From assembly GCA_045636865.1 (NCBI GenBank), contig JAZTYJ010000001.1, positions 1 to 64,000 on the forward strand: DNA of 64,000 nucleotides. Reading direction: 5' to 3'. Made by a program: the position numbers and the translations under genes. Source of the stretch: SIG480 sp045636865 (GTDB lineage: Bacteria; Bacillota; Clostridia; Oscillospirales; JAAYXM01). The notes below the pieces were generated by a model. The model worked only from the letters and a program-made list of their open reading frames with translations, searched no databases and was not told where the DNA came from. Numbering within the stretch: position 1 is the first letter of the stretch; every line of letters starts with the position of its first letter. Positions 40,987 through 50,742 of the stretch are shown in pieces.

Positions 40987-42117
40987 ATGAAGAAGATAAA
41001 AAGGAAGCGGGAGTTTTTGCTTCTTGCCGCAATTTTTTTGACGGTTGCGGTGGGAATAAGAATACTCTCAAACGAAAAGTTCGGATTAATGGCACAGGAG
41101 TACGTAGGAGAGATTTCAAATAATGAAGCGTTTTTGCGTCATGCAATATCCGGTGAGACGCAAATTGTTAAAAGCGAAGATGAACGGCTTGTAAAAATTC
41201 TTGCGAGCGAAACGGCGCTTGAAATAAAAAATGAAGCCAAAGAAGAGAAAACAGAGGCCGTGCCTGAAAGTAAAAAGGAAAACCTTGTTGTCTGGGAGTA
41301 TGTCCCGGGCGGTGAGAGACGCGCGAATACATATCCGATAGAAAATATAACGATAAGTCCGAAAGGCGATAAAGGGTATGTGAGGTATGAAAATATAGTT
41401 TTAAAAAACGACAGTTCAAAGGGAGTTGACTTAAAGTGGCTTCTGTCTGCAAAGCTCCCGTTTGAGTTAAAGGGAAAAGGACCTCATGTGCTTATTGTCC
41501 ATACCCACGGCAGTGAAGCGTATTTTCCGCAGGGGAAGGAAGAATATACGCTTACAGACGTTGAGAGAACGTCTGACAAGAGGTATAACGTTATAAGAAT
41601 AGGTGACGAGCTTGAAAAAGTGCTAAAGGATAACGGTATATCCGTCATCCACGACAGGAATATATACGACAGTCCGTCTTACAACGGCTCGTATACACGA
41701 ACGCTTGACGCGATAGGTCAGGCGTTGAAGAAAAATCCGTCGATCAAGGTAGTTCTTGATATCCACCGCGATGCGATGACATCATCCGACGGAACAAAAT
41801 ACCGCACGGTAACAAATATTGACGGAAAGCAGTTTGCTCAGCTGATGCTTGTAATGTCAACGGGAGAAAGCGGGCTTCCTCATCCTGACTGGGCAGAAAA
41901 TTTAAAGCTTGCAGTTAAGGTGCAGAATGTGATGTCGAAAAAATATCCGAACATAATGCGCCCGATAAACTTAAGAAAAGAGAGGTTCAATATGCACGCG
42001 ACAAAGGGCTCAATGCTTGTTGAGGTCGGAACGAGTGCAAACTCCGTCGGTGAGGCGATAGAGTCGATAAAGCTTTTCGGAAAAGAGCTTTCAACCATCT
42101 TGAAAACAGCAAAATAA
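40987..42117 (+). CDS. spoIIP: Stage II sporulation protein P
   Basis: A 376-residue protein with an N-terminal signal anchor (residues 6-24) and a C-terminal amidase/endopeptidase domain. It has HTHGSEAYFP near residue 175, DIHRDAM near 258 and a final VEVGTSANS. SpoIIP cuts septal peptidoglycan with SpoIID and SpoIIM during engulfment. In B. subtilis the yab cluster is followed by spoIIE, so spoIIP here is a different arrangement. The start has a GGAGG site. Confidence 0.92.
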   Translation: MKKIKRKREFLLLAAIFLTVAVGIRILSNEKFGLMAQEYVGEISNNEAFLRHAISGETQIVKSEDERLVKILASETALEIKNEAKEEKTEAVPESKKENLVVWEYVPGGERRANTYPIENITISPKGDKGYVRYENIVLKNDSSKGVDLKWLLSAKLPFELKGKGPHVLIVHTHGSEAYFPQGKEEYTLTDVERTSDKRYNVIRIGDELEKVLKDNGISVIHDRNIYDSPSYNGSYTRTLDAIGQALKKNPSIKVVLDIHRDAMTSSDGTKYRTVTNIDGKQFAQLMLVMSTGESGLPHPDWAENLKLAVKVQNVMSKKYPNIMRPINLRKERFNMHATKGSMLVEVGTSANSVGEAIESIKLFGKELSTILKTAK

Positions 42118-42149
42118 AAACAGGCTCCCGTAAACGGGAGCCTGTTTTT
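42116..42149. terminator. Bidirectional terminator
   Basis: A 15-bp perfect stem (AAAAACAGGCTCCCG / CGGGAGCCTGTTTTT) with a TAAA loop lies between spoIIP and the convergent membrane protein gene. Confidence 0.92.
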
Positions 42150-42825
42150 ATTTTTTGCGATTCTTTTTGAAAATTGAAAGATATCCGATTATGACGACGA
42201 AGAACGCGCCAACAGCATCGATTATGAGATCTTTCATAGTATCGGAAAGTGCGCTTTGCCCGATAAGCAGAGTTCCGTCGGAAGTTCTGAATTTCTGCAT
42301 ATTGAGCCCGAAAAGTGCATCGCCCGAAAACTCATATATTTCCCACGCTGCACCTGCCGCGAGTGCAAAACAGAATGCGAAAAGGCAGACAAATAATGGA
42401 CTTAAGGTAACTTTTACCTTTTCGGAGTCGTTGAGGATGCTTACAAGGATAAAGCCGAATGCTCCGAGCATAGCTCCCGAAAATGCGTGGAGAACAGTAT
42501 CCCAATGCGGGATGATGTAGTAAAAATTTCTCACCTCACCGAGATAAATTGCGCAGTAGAGAAAAAGAAAATAGAGAACTGTCATATAGTTCGGAATCTC
42601 AAACGACCATTTTCTCTCAAGAAATGACGGAAGACCTATAACAAGAACACCGAGCATACACTGCAAAAGCATAAGTACATAATCGCTTCTCAGATTTTCG
42701 TTTTCAACATATCCCGAAACCGACGGAGCGGTTATGATTTTTATTATTGAGTACACAATGGAAAAGATAAGTGTCGAAAAAACAAAAATTCCAATACACT
42801 TTTTAAAGTTTAGTTTATTTTTCAT
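42148..42825 (-). CDS. YjdF/DUF2238-like membrane protein
   Basis: A 225-residue protein with about six helices. The PHWDTVLHAFSGAMLGAFGF and AAGAAWEIYEF...DTMKDLIIDAVGA motifs match the polytopic DUF2238/YjdF group, distantly VanZ-like in form, of unknown function. The ATG at 42825 is chosen for spacing from AAGAGGTG; a GTG at 42834 lies inside that site. It is transcribed alone. Confidence 0.7.
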   Translation of the reverse strand: MKNKLNFKKCIGIFVFSTLIFSIVYSIIKIITAPSVSGYVENENLRSDYVLMLLQCMLGVLVIGLPSFLERKWSFEIPNYMTVLYFLFLYCAIYLGEVRNFYYIIPHWDTVLHAFSGAMLGAFGFILVSILNDSEKVKVTLSPLFVCLFAFCFALAAGAAWEIYEFSGDALFGLNMQKFRTSDGTLLIGQSALSDTMKDLIIDAVGAFFVVIIGYLSIFKKNRKK

Positions 42826-42910
42826 ATCATACACCTCTTATAAAATTATATTCCCGCAAAAAAAGAAAGTCAACCGATATAAAGATTTAACTCAAAATGA
42901 AAGTTTTTAT

Positions 42911-42939
42911 TGAGTTATTGACAAAAATATAGTATAATA
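42911..42939 (+). promoter_or_regulatory. Promoter of yloU-fakA-recG
   Basis: TTGAGT and TATAAT are spaced by 17 bp, 40 bp before yloU. A second TTGACA at 42919 is only 9 bp from the -10 box and is not used with it. Confidence 0.7.
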
Positions 42940-42979
42940 ATAATGAACGCGAATTGGCGTTAAGTAAGGAGGACTGTTT

Positions 42980-43327
42980 ATGATAATCAATAACGAAAAA
43001 GGTTCGATAGAGATTACCAATGAGGTTTTCACGGTTATTGCAGGTGATGCCGCTACAAATTGTTTCGGCGTCCGCGGTATGGCATACAAAAACGTTAAGG
43101 ACGGAATTGTCAGCCTTCTCAAGCGCGAGAATATGGCAAAGGGCATCAGCGTTACGTTTGAAGACGAAAAAGTCAATATAGATGTTCACATCATAGTTGA
43201 ACACGGTGTAAATATTCCGGCTATCTGTGAGTCGATAATCAACGAGGTTAAATATAACGTTGAACGTGTTACCAGGGTTAACGTAGGACGCGTCAACGTC
43301 AACGTTGCTTCGGTAATGGCAGAGTAA
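42980..43327 (+). CDS. yloU: Asp23/Gls24-family protein (YloU)
   Basis: A 115-residue Asp23-domain protein (IEITNEVFTVIAGDAATNCFGVRGMA, later VDVHIIVEHGVNIPAICESI). It is found next to fakA in most Firmicutes and probably has an envelope-linked role; precise function is unknown. It has an AAGGAGG site and is 13 bp from fakA. Confidence 0.92.
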   Translation: MIINNEKGSIEITNEVFTVIAGDAATNCFGVRGMAYKNVKDGIVSLLKRENMAKGISVTFEDEKVNIDVHIIVEHGVNIPAICESIINEVKYNVERVTRVNVGRVNVNVASVMAE

Positions 43328-43340
43328 CGGAGGTGTCGTT

Positions 43341-44978
43341 TTGAAAGAAAAGATTACGGCCGCAGAATTTAAAAGAATGGTTATTTCTGCTTCTGCGGCG
43401 ATAGATAACAATAAGCAAAAGCTTAATGAACTTAACGTTTTCCCGGTGCCTGACGGCGATACGGGTACAAATATGTCGCTCACGGCACGTGCGGCGGCGC
43501 AGGCTCTTGCAGGCGCAAATCCCGAAACGGTAGGAGAGGCAACTTCTGTTGCCGCAAGCGCACTTCTTCGCGGTGCGCGCGGAAATTCGGGCGTTATTCT
43601 CTCACTTTTATTCCGTGGCTTTGCAAAGGCTTGTGCAAACGAAAAGGAGCTTGATGCAAAGGGCCTTTCGCGCGCACTTTCATCAGGTGTTGAGGCGGCT
43701 TACCGCGCGGTTATGAAGCCGGCAGAGGGAACAATTCTTTCGGTTTCGCGTGTGGCGGCGGAAAAGGCAACGGAGATGACAGACGGCGGATGCACGGATG
43801 TTGATGAAGTGTTTGTCGGACTCATCGAAGCCGCAAGGGTAGCACTCGACAACACAATGGAGCAGAATCCCGTTCTCAAAAAAGCGGGAGTTGTCGATGC
43901 CGGCGGTTGCGGATGGCTTCTTGTTTTGGAGGCTATGCAGTCAACCCTTTTAGGTAACGATGTTGTTCTTCTCTCCGGTGAAGAGGTGGTCGCGTCGGGC
44001 GGTGCATCGTTTGCCCAGTCTGACGAGGAGATTACATTTGCATACTGCACGGAGTTTATCATAAACTTAAGTAAAGCGGGCAAAGAGCTCTCGCCGGGAA
44101 AGCTCCGTGCATATCTTGAAACAATCGGCGATTGCGTCGTTGTTGTTGACGATGATGATATTATAAAGGTTCATGTTCATACAAATGAGCCCGACCGTGC
44201 ACTCGGACGCGCTCTTACTTATGGTGAACTTACAAACATAAAGATAGACAATATGCGCTATCAGCACAGCGAAAATGAAGCTGTGGCGGCGGATAACACA
44301 CCGAAAATCGCAGCGCCCGAAACAAGATACGGCTTTGCTGTTGTTGCGGCCGGTGAGGGTATTTCGAGTGTATTCCGCGACCTTGGTGCAAATACACTCA
44401 TCGAGGGCGGACAGACGATGAATCCGTCGACAGATGACATTCTTGCGGCGATAAACGCAACCCCGTCAGAGATTGTTTTTGTTCTTCCGAACAACAAGAA
44501 TATCATTATGGCGGCACAGCAGACAGTTGAGCTTACGGAAAAGACGGTTATCGTTCTTGAAACGAAAACAATTCCGCAGGGAATTTCGGCGATGCTCGCA
44601 TTCAACCCGGATGCAGAGCCTGAGGAAAACCTTTCGGTAATGAGCGAGGCTACAAAGAACGTCTCAACCGGCTCAATAACGTATGCCGCAAGAGATAGCG
44701 AGTTTGACGGTTACTCCATAAAAGAGGGAGAATATCTCGCTCTCAACGAAGGAAAGCTTGCCGCATCAGGAAAGGACCTCGGTGAAGTTGCAAAACAGCT
44801 CGTCTCACAGATGGGAATTGAAGACAAGGGCTTTGTAACGGTGTTTTACGGTGAGGGTGTAACAGAGGCAGATGCCGGCACGGTTGAGGCTATCTGCAAG
44901 GGTGAGGCGAAGGATGCCGAAGTTATGCTTCTTGACGGCGGACAGCCGGTTTACTATTATTTGATTTCAGCGGAGTAG
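43341..44978 (+). CDS. fakA: Fatty acid kinase catalytic subunit FakA (DhaL/DegV-type, YloV)
   Basis: A 545-residue protein: an N-terminal DhaL/DAK2 kinase domain with the metal/ATP motif NVFPVPDGDTGTNMS near residues 33-47, a central domain, and a C-terminal DegV-like domain. FakA phosphorylates fatty acids held by FakB (a DegV protein) so that host or recycled fatty acids enter phospholipids. A DegV gene lies 7 kb away at 51905. The start is TTG at 43341 behind CGGAGGTG. Confidence 0.93.
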   Translation: MKEKITAAEFKRMVISASAAIDNNKQKLNELNVFPVPDGDTGTNMSLTARAAAQALAGANPETVGEATSVAASALLRGARGNSGVILSLLFRGFAKACANEKELDAKGLSRALSSGVEAAYRAVMKPAEGTILSVSRVAAEKATEMTDGGCTDVDEVFVGLIEAARVALDNTMEQNPVLKKAGVVDAGGCGWLLVLEAMQSTLLGNDVVLLSGEEVVASGGASFAQSDEEITFAYCTEFIINLSKAGKELSPGKLRAYLETIGDCVVVVDDDDIIKVHVHTNEPDRALGRALTYGELTNIKIDNMRYQHSENEAVAADNTPKIAAPETRYGFAVVAAGEGISSVFRDLGANTLIEGGQTMNPSTDDILAAINATPSEIVFVLPNNKNIIMAAQQTVELTEKTVIVLETKTIPQGISAMLAFNPDAEPEENLSVMSEATKNVSTGSITYAARDSEFDGYSIKEGEYLALNEGKLAASGKDLGEVAKQLVSQMGIEDKGFVTVFYGEGVTEADAGTVEAICKGEAKDAEVMLLDGGQPVYYYLISAE

Positions 44979-44982
44979 TTTT

Positions 44983-47049
44983 ATGACAATGCCTGACTTG
45001 AACACGGGAATAAGATTTTTAAAGGGCGTAGGGGAAAAACGTGCCGAGGCTTTTTCGAAGCTTGGCATATTTACCGTGCGCGATCTTCTCAATTTCTTTC
45101 CGAGAGATTATGAAGACAGACGAAAATCACTCGATATTTCTTCGCTTCAGGCAGGGGATAAAGCTTGCATCCGTGCAACCGTTGCATCGGTTGTGAGAAC
45201 GCGCAAAATCAGACGTGGTTTTACCGTTTCGGAGTTTCGCGCGGTTGACGAAACAGGTGGCATAAATATTGTATTTTTTAATCAGAAATACAGTGTTGAA
45301 AGACTTGTTTCGGGCAAAAAGTATATTTTTTACGGTAAAGTTGAAGAGCGTGCAGGACGGCTCGCCATGACAAATCCGACATTTGAAAACGAGGATAGCT
45401 CGGGTGTGAAAACCGGAGCTATCCTTCCGATTTATCCTCTCACTTCGGGGATTTCGGCGGATATGTTGAGGCAGGCTGAGAGATGCGCGCTTTCATTGTT
45501 TTCTGAGGGGCTTTCAGAGTGTATCCCGGAGGAAATACGGAGAAAATACAAGCTTGCACACATCGGATATTCATACAACGAAATTCATTTTCCGTCAGGT
45601 GAAGAGGAACTTGAAATCGCAAAACGCAGATTGGTTTTTGAGGAGCTTTTTGTGCTCTCTCTCGGACTTATGCACCTTCGTGAGCGACGAGATGAAGAAG
45701 AGGGTATTGCGATTGAAAAAACGGATGCAAAAGAATTTTTTGATTCCCTTCCGTTTAAGATGACAAATGCACAGCTTCGCGTTTGCAGTGAGGTGTGTGC
45801 AGATATGCAGAGAAAGAGACCTATGAACAGAATTGTTCAGGGGGATGTCGGCTCCGGTAAAACTGCGGTTGCGGCATATGCGGCGTATGTTTCGTATATA
45901 AACAAGCTTCAGACGGTGCTTATGGTGCCGACGGAGATTCTCGCAGAACAGCATTTTGAGTCGCTCAAAGGTCAGCTTTCGTCTCTTGGTATGAGGTGCG
46001 AGCTTCTTTGCGGAAGCACAAAAGCAGCGGAAAAGAGAAGAATCAAGGAAGAATGCAAAAACGGCGAGATTGACCTTCTTATAGGAACCCACGCCGTTAT
46101 AAGCGAGGATGTTGACTTTAAAATGTTAGGTCTTATGATAGTTGACGAGCAGCACCGTTTTGGTGTCCGTCAGCGCGCAAGCCTTGCGGCGAAAGGTAAA
46201 AATCCGCATCAGCTTGTTATGTCGGCAACTCCGATTCCGAGGTCTCTTGCACTCATCATGTACGGTGACCTTGACATTTCGATAATAGATGAGCTCCCGC
46301 CGGGAAGAAAGCCGGTTGATACGCTTATCGTAAACGATTCAAAGCGCAATGACGCGTATCAGTTTATAAACAAACAGCTTGAAGAGGGGCATCAGGCATA
46401 TATCGTTTGTCCGATGATAGATGAGGATGAGGAGAGCGAGCTTCGCTCGGTGGAAACATTTGCAAAAGAGCTTTCCGAAAATGTCTTCAAAGGAAAGAGG
46501 ATAGCGGTGCTTCACGGAAAAATGAAGCAGAAAGAAAAAGATGCCGTCATGAAGAGCTTTGCGATGGGAGAGACTTCGGCAATCGTTGCGACAACTGTTA
46601 TTGAAGTCGGCGTAAATGTTCCGAATGCAACGGTTATGGCGATAGAAAACTCGGAACGATTCGGACTTTCTCAACTTCATCAGCTTCGCGGTCGCGTTGG
46701 TCGCGGTGAGGCAAAGTCGTATTGCATACTTTTCTCAAACGTTGCAAAAGCAAGCCTTGCAGGAGAGAGACTTTCAGCACTCCGCGAGACGAGTGATGGT
46801 TTTAAAATATCAGAAGAAGATTTGCGCCTTCGCGGACCGGGTGATTTCTTCGGCACACGTCAGCACGGCCTTCCGACACTTAAAATCGCGAGCTTTATGT
46901 CTGATATGCGAGTACTTGAGGCGGCAAAGAATGAAGCACAGAGGATTGTTGAAAGAGATAGAGGACTGACACTTCCGGAGCATAAGCTTCTTGCGATGCG
47001 AATTAGAGAAATGTTTGATATAACGGTAGCAAAAAATTCATTTAACTGA
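44983..47049 (+). CDS. recG: ATP-dependent DNA helicase RecG
   Basis: A 688-residue SF2 helicase. It has an N-terminal wedge/OB domain (residues 1-230), Walker A GDVGSGKT near residue 288, DEQH in VDEQHRFGVRQ near residue 388, and a helicase C domain ending in the FFGTRQHGLP 'TRG' hairpin. It remodels stalled forks and branch structures. It starts 4 bp after fakA, as in the conserved yloU-yloV-recG arrangement, but without the sdaAB genes found there in B. subtilis. Confidence 0.95.
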   Translation: MTMPDLNTGIRFLKGVGEKRAEAFSKLGIFTVRDLLNFFPRDYEDRRKSLDISSLQAGDKACIRATVASVVRTRKIRRGFTVSEFRAVDETGGINIVFFNQKYSVERLVSGKKYIFYGKVEERAGRLAMTNPTFENEDSSGVKTGAILPIYPLTSGISADMLRQAERCALSLFSEGLSECIPEEIRRKYKLAHIGYSYNEIHFPSGEEELEIAKRRLVFEELFVLSLGLMHLRERRDEEEGIAIEKTDAKEFFDSLPFKMTNAQLRVCSEVCADMQRKRPMNRIVQGDVGSGKTAVAAYAAYVSYINKLQTVLMVPTEILAEQHFESLKGQLSSLGMRCELLCGSTKAAEKRRIKEECKNGEIDLLIGTHAVISEDVDFKMLGLMIVDEQHRFGVRQRASLAAKGKNPHQLVMSATPIPRSLALIMYGDLDISIIDELPPGRKPVDTLIVNDSKRNDAYQFINKQLEEGHQAYIVCPMIDEDEESELRSVETFAKELSENVFKGKRIAVLHGKMKQKEKDAVMKSFAMGETSAIVATTVIEVGVNVPNATVMAIENSERFGLSQLHQLRGRVGRGEAKSYCILFSNVAKASLAGERLSALRETSDGFKISEEDLRLRGPGDFFGTRQHGLPTLKIASFMSDMRVLEAAKNEAQRIVERDRGLTLPEHKLLAMRIREMFDITVAKNSFN

Positions 47050-47065
47050 TTTTGGAGGCTTTGAA

Positions 47066-47887
47066 ATGACAGATATGTATAAAAAACTTGAGGTCGCCCT
47101 TTCCGTAATAAGAGAAAAAACGGATTTTGTTCCGCGAGTTGGACTTGTTCTCGGATCGGGCCTTGGAGATTTTGCAGAGGGCGATGACATAGTGGCGGAG
47201 GTTTCATACAGCGACATTCCCGGATTTCCGACATCCTCAGTAGTCGGGCACAAGGGAAGATTCGTGTTCAAATATGTAGAAGGTGTGCCGTGTGTTATAA
47301 TGCAGGGACGTGTGCACCACTATGAGGGCTACGAAACGCAGAAGGTCGTTATGCCGATTCGTCTTATGCGGCTTATGGGAGCAGAAACACTCTTTCTGAC
47401 AAACGCGGCAGGCGGTATAAACAAGGCATTTTCAGAGGGTGCGCTGATGCTTATATCAGACCATATTTCAAGCCTCGTTCCGTCTCCGCTTATCGGTGAG
47501 AATATCGATGAGCTCGGTGTGAGATTTCCTGATATGAGTGTGGTTTATGACAAAGAACTCCGCGAAAAGATAAAAAGATGCGCAAAGGAGCTTTCGATAG
47601 AGATTCATGAGGGTGTCTATATTCAGACGACAGGCCCGAATTACGAAACTCCGGCAGAAATCCGTGCGTATGAAATTTTGGGCGCGGATGCCGTCGGTAT
47701 GAGTACGGCGTGCGAAGCTATGGCGGCAAGACATATGGGAATGCGTGTCTGCGGAATAAGCTGTATTTCAAATATGGCGGCAGGGCTTAACCCGGCACCG
47801 CTTTCACACGAGGACATAAAGGCTATGGCGGAAAAAATTGGCGATAGCTTCAAAACACTTGTAGCAAGCGCGATTTCAAAGATGTAA
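47066..47887 (+). CDS. punA: Purine nucleoside phosphorylase
   Basis: A 273-residue trimeric-type PNP. The phosphate-binding GLVLGSGLG is at residues 27-35, HKGRFVF in the middle, and GPNYETPAEIRAY near residue 190. GMSTACEAMAARHMG is the purine site. It salvages guanosine/inosine. The start is behind GGAGG. It is 16 bp after recG and closes the operon. Confidence 0.95.
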   Translation: MTDMYKKLEVALSVIREKTDFVPRVGLVLGSGLGDFAEGDDIVAEVSYSDIPGFPTSSVVGHKGRFVFKYVEGVPCVIMQGRVHHYEGYETQKVVMPIRLMRLMGAETLFLTNAAGGINKAFSEGALMLISDHISSLVPSPLIGENIDELGVRFPDMSVVYDKELREKIKRCAKELSIEIHEGVYIQTTGPNYETPAEIRAYEILGADAVGMSTACEAMAARHMGMRVCGISCISNMAAGLNPAPLSHEDIKAMAEKIGDSFKTLVASAISKM

Positions 47888-47889
47888 TA

Positions 47890-47922
47890 AAAAACTCCGT
47901 ATGCAACGCATACGGAGTTTTT
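47890..47922. terminator. Bidirectional terminator
   Basis: A 15-bp perfect stem (47890-47904 with 47908-47922) lies between punA and the convergent guaB. Confidence 0.92.
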
Positions 47923-47931
47923 ATTGTCTTA

Positions 47932-49395
47932 TTATGGGCTGACCGAATAGTTCGGAGCTTCTTTCGTGATGTAGATGTCGTGCGGATGGCTTTCCTTAAG
48001 ACCTGCACCCGTAATCTTGATGAAACGACCGTTCTGGCGGAGAGCTTCAATGTTCTTTGCACCGCAGTAACCCATACCTGCGCGGAGACCGCCGATAAGC
48101 TGGAAGATGGTATCTCCTGCAGCACCCTTGTAGGGAACGCGACCTTCAACACCTTCGGGAACAAGCTTGCGGTTGTTATGCTGGAAGTAGCGGTCACGAC
48201 CGCCCTTTGCCATAGCACCGAGAGAACCCATACCGCGGTATACCTTGAAGCGTCTGCCCTGGAACATTTCGAATTCACCCGGAGCCTCGTCACATCCTGC
48301 AAGGAGAGAACCGAGCATAACGACTGATGCACCTGCACAGATAGCCTTCGGAAGATCGCCTGAGTATTTGATACCGCCGTCTGCGATAACTGGAACGCCG
48401 AACTTGTCAGCAACCTCGGCTACGTTCATAACGGCAGTAACCTGCGGAACACCGATACCTGCAACAACGCGTGTCGTACAGATAGCACCAGGACCCATAC
48501 CGACCTTAACAGCGTCGGCACCTGCCTCAATGAGATCGCGGGCAGCCTCGGCTGTTGCGATGTTACCTGCGATGAGCTCAACGTGGGGGAATGCGTTTTT
48601 GATTTTTGTAACTGCGCGGACGATGTCGATATGATGACCGTGTGCGCTGTCGAAAGTGAAGACGTCAACTCCTGCATCCGAAAGAGCTTTTGCGCGGTCA
48701 AGGACGTCAGGTGTGTTGCCGATAGCGGCAGCAACGATAAGGCGGCCTTTTTCGTCTCTTGCAGAGTTCGGATAGCGGAGAGCCTTTTCGATGTCCTTTA
48801 TTGTGATGAGACCGCGGAGTGCCATATTTTCATCAACAATCGGAAGCTTTTCGATTTTGTTTTTGCGGAGAATCTCTGTCGCATCCTCAAGAGTTGTGCC
48901 GACAGGAGCAGTAACAAGATTTTCCTTTGTCATAACTTCCGAAATCGGACGGCTGTAGTCTGTTTCAAACTTCATATCACGGTTTGTGATGATACCGATA
49001 AGCTTTCCGTTATCGCAGATGGGAACACCTGAGATGCGGTACTTGGCCATGAGGTCATCGGCATCGCCGAGAGTCTTGTCAGGGCTTAAGAAGAACGGAT
49101 TTGTGATAACACCGTTTTCGGAGCGTTTAACCATATCAACTTCCATTGCCTGTTCTTCAATTGTCATATTCTTGTGGATAACACCGATACCGCCTTCACG
49201 GGCAACAGCAATCGCCATACGGGATTCGGTAACAGTATCCATAGCGGCACTCATAACAGGGATGTTAAGAGAGAGGTTCTTTGTAAGACGAGTGGAAACA
49301 TCGATATCTGCAGGGAGAATTTCGCTTTTTGCAGGAACCAAGAGCACGTCGTCAAACGTTAAGCCTTCGCCGCAAATCTTATTGCTTATATCCAT
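47932..49395 (-). CDS. guaB: IMP dehydrogenase
   Basis: A 487-residue enzyme of full length. It has the N-terminal barrel part, an inserted pair of CBS domains (residues 95-205), the catalytic loop GPGAICTTR with Cys near residue 305, and the flap around GVEGRVPYKG. It converts IMP to XMP toward GMP. It has a good AAGGAG site and its own promoter. Together with purA and punA in the window this covers both branches from IMP. Confidence 0.97.
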   Translation of the reverse strand: MDISNKICGEGLTFDDVLLVPAKSEILPADIDVSTRLTKNLSLNIPVMSAAMDTVTESRMAIAVAREGGIGVIHKNMTIEEQAMEVDMVKRSENGVITNPFFLSPDKTLGDADDLMAKYRISGVPICDNGKLIGIITNRDMKFETDYSRPISEVMTKENLVTAPVGTTLEDATEILRKNKIEKLPIVDENMALRGLITIKDIEKALRYPNSARDEKGRLIVAAAIGNTPDVLDRAKALSDAGVDVFTFDSAHGHHIDIVRAVTKIKNAFPHVELIAGNIATAEAARDLIEAGADAVKVGMGPGAICTTRVVAGIGVPQVTAVMNVAEVADKFGVPVIADGGIKYSGDLPKAICAGASVVMLGSLLAGCDEAPGEFEMFQGRRFKVYRGMGSLGAMAKGGRDRYFQHNNRKLVPEGVEGRVPYKGAAGDTIFQLIGGLRAGMGYCGAKNIEALRQNGRFIKITGAGLKESHPHDIYITKEAPNYSVSP

Positions 49396-49430
49396 AATCG
49401 CAACGCTCCTTTGTATTTTATTTAAAGTAT

Positions 49431-49460
49431 ATTTTACACCAAAAGGGTAGCTGTTGTCAA
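49431..49460 (-). promoter_or_regulatory. Promoter of guaB
   Basis: On the minus strand TTGACA and TAAAAT are spaced by 18 bp, with about 30 bp of leader. Confidence 0.8.
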
Positions 49461-49484
49461 GGTTTCGGAGCGCATAATTCGCGA

Positions 49485-50702
49485 TTAATCGCCTTTTTTT
49501 CGTATAGAGAACTCACCGTCAAGAAGTGATGCCGAGGTCATGGCATCGTCGCCAAATCTTTTTCTGATTTTGTCGATGGTAAGTTCGACGTTTTCGCGCT
49601 TTTTGACGGATTTTTCATCGCCGAAGAGTGAAATCTGCACATTGTCGGAAAGTGAGGCCTCGACAAGCGAGCCTGCGGTAACCGTGAGCATACGGACGGG
49701 ACGGGAGGACTTTAAGTAATACTTGTTATAAAGCGATATTGCCGCCGTGGAAATCTCGCTTGAAAGGTGCGTTGGCGAATCAAGAGTCATCTGCCGCGAG
49801 GTTGTGTGAAATTCAGGATCGCGCACGGTCAGAGAGACGCATAATGCGCGCATTGAGTGTTTTCGGAGTCTTGTTGCAACGTCATCCGAAAGCGCGTGGA
49901 TGGCGGTGCGGATTTCTGCGATGTCCGTGAGGTTATGAGAAAAGGTAAGTCCTCGTCCGACGGATTTCGGGCTCGTTTCTTCAAATGCGGAATGAACCGG
50001 GGAGGCGTCCTCTCCGTTGGCATAAGACTGAACAAGCTCACCGGTTTTGCCGAGATGAGCAGATATCATCGTGCGCGAAGCACAGGCAAGTTCACCGATT
50101 GTTGAGATTCCGAGTCGTGCAAAGGTTTCCCTTGAGCTTTTGCCTACAAACAGAAGGTCGGAAACAGGAAGCGGCCATACGATTTCCCTGAAGTTTTCGC
50201 GCGTTATCTCGGTTGTGGCATCAGGTTTTTTATAGTCGCTGCCGAGCTTTGCAAAAGACTTGTTGAAAGACACGCCGACAGAAACGGTAAGCCCTGTCTC
50301 TTCTCTGACTACACGCCGGATATCGTCTGCAATTTCATGCGGAGTGCCGAAAAGGTGCGCGCTTCCCGTAACATCAAGCCACGATTCGTCAATGCCGAAG
50401 GGCTCAACTAAATCGGTGTAGCGAAGATATATGTCGTTTACTATCTTTGAGTATTTGGCATAATCGTCATAATGCGGAGGAACTAAAACGAGATCAGGAC
50501 ATTTCTTAAGAGCCTGCCAGATGGTTTCGGCAGTCTTTACGCCGAAGGCTTTTGCTTTTTCGTTTTTTGCTAAAATTATGCCGTGTCGCTTTTTCGGGTT
50601 TCCGCACACAGCCGTGGGATATGCGCGAAGCTCGGGATTTCTGACTTCTTCAACGGATGCAAAAAACGAGTTTAAGTCACAGTGCAAAATAGCGCGCTCC
50701 AT
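49485..50702 (-). CDS. dinB: DNA polymerase IV (Y-family)
   Basis: A 405-residue translesion polymerase. The first metal motif is HCDLNSFFASVEE at residues 6-18 and the second FGIDESWLDV near residues 99-108. Thumb and little-finger domains follow and the protein ends with a basic tail. It copies damaged templates with low fidelity. The ATG at 50702 has an AGGAGG site. No Gram-positive LexA box (CGAACnnnnGTTCG) was seen upstream; a different palindrome is present. It stands 34 bp upstream of the guaB promoter. Confidence 0.94.
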   Translation of the reverse strand: MERAILHCDLNSFFASVEEVRNPELRAYPTAVCGNPKKRHGIILAKNEKAKAFGVKTAETIWQALKKCPDLVLVPPHYDDYAKYSKIVNDIYLRYTDLVEPFGIDESWLDVTGSAHLFGTPHEIADDIRRVVREETGLTVSVGVSFNKSFAKLGSDYKKPDATTEITRENFREIVWPLPVSDLLFVGKSSRETFARLGISTIGELACASRTMISAHLGKTGELVQSYANGEDASPVHSAFEETSPKSVGRGLTFSHNLTDIAEIRTAIHALSDDVATRLRKHSMRALCVSLTVRDPEFHTTSRQMTLDSPTHLSSEISTAAISLYNKYYLKSSRPVRMLTVTAGSLVEASLSDNVQISLFGDEKSVKKRENVELTIDKIRKRFGDDAMTSASLLDGEFSIRKKGD

Positions 50703-50718
50703 AAAGCTCCTCCTTTCG

Positions 50719-50739
50719 ATTATCATTTTAAATGATAAT
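50719..50739. promoter_or_regulatory. Palindrome at the dinB transcription start
   Basis: ATTATCATTT-T-AAATGATAAT has perfect 10-bp arms between the dinB -10 box and the ribosome binding site. It could be an operator or an mRNA hairpin. It is not the standard SOS box. Confidence 0.55.
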
Positions 50740-50742
50740 TAT

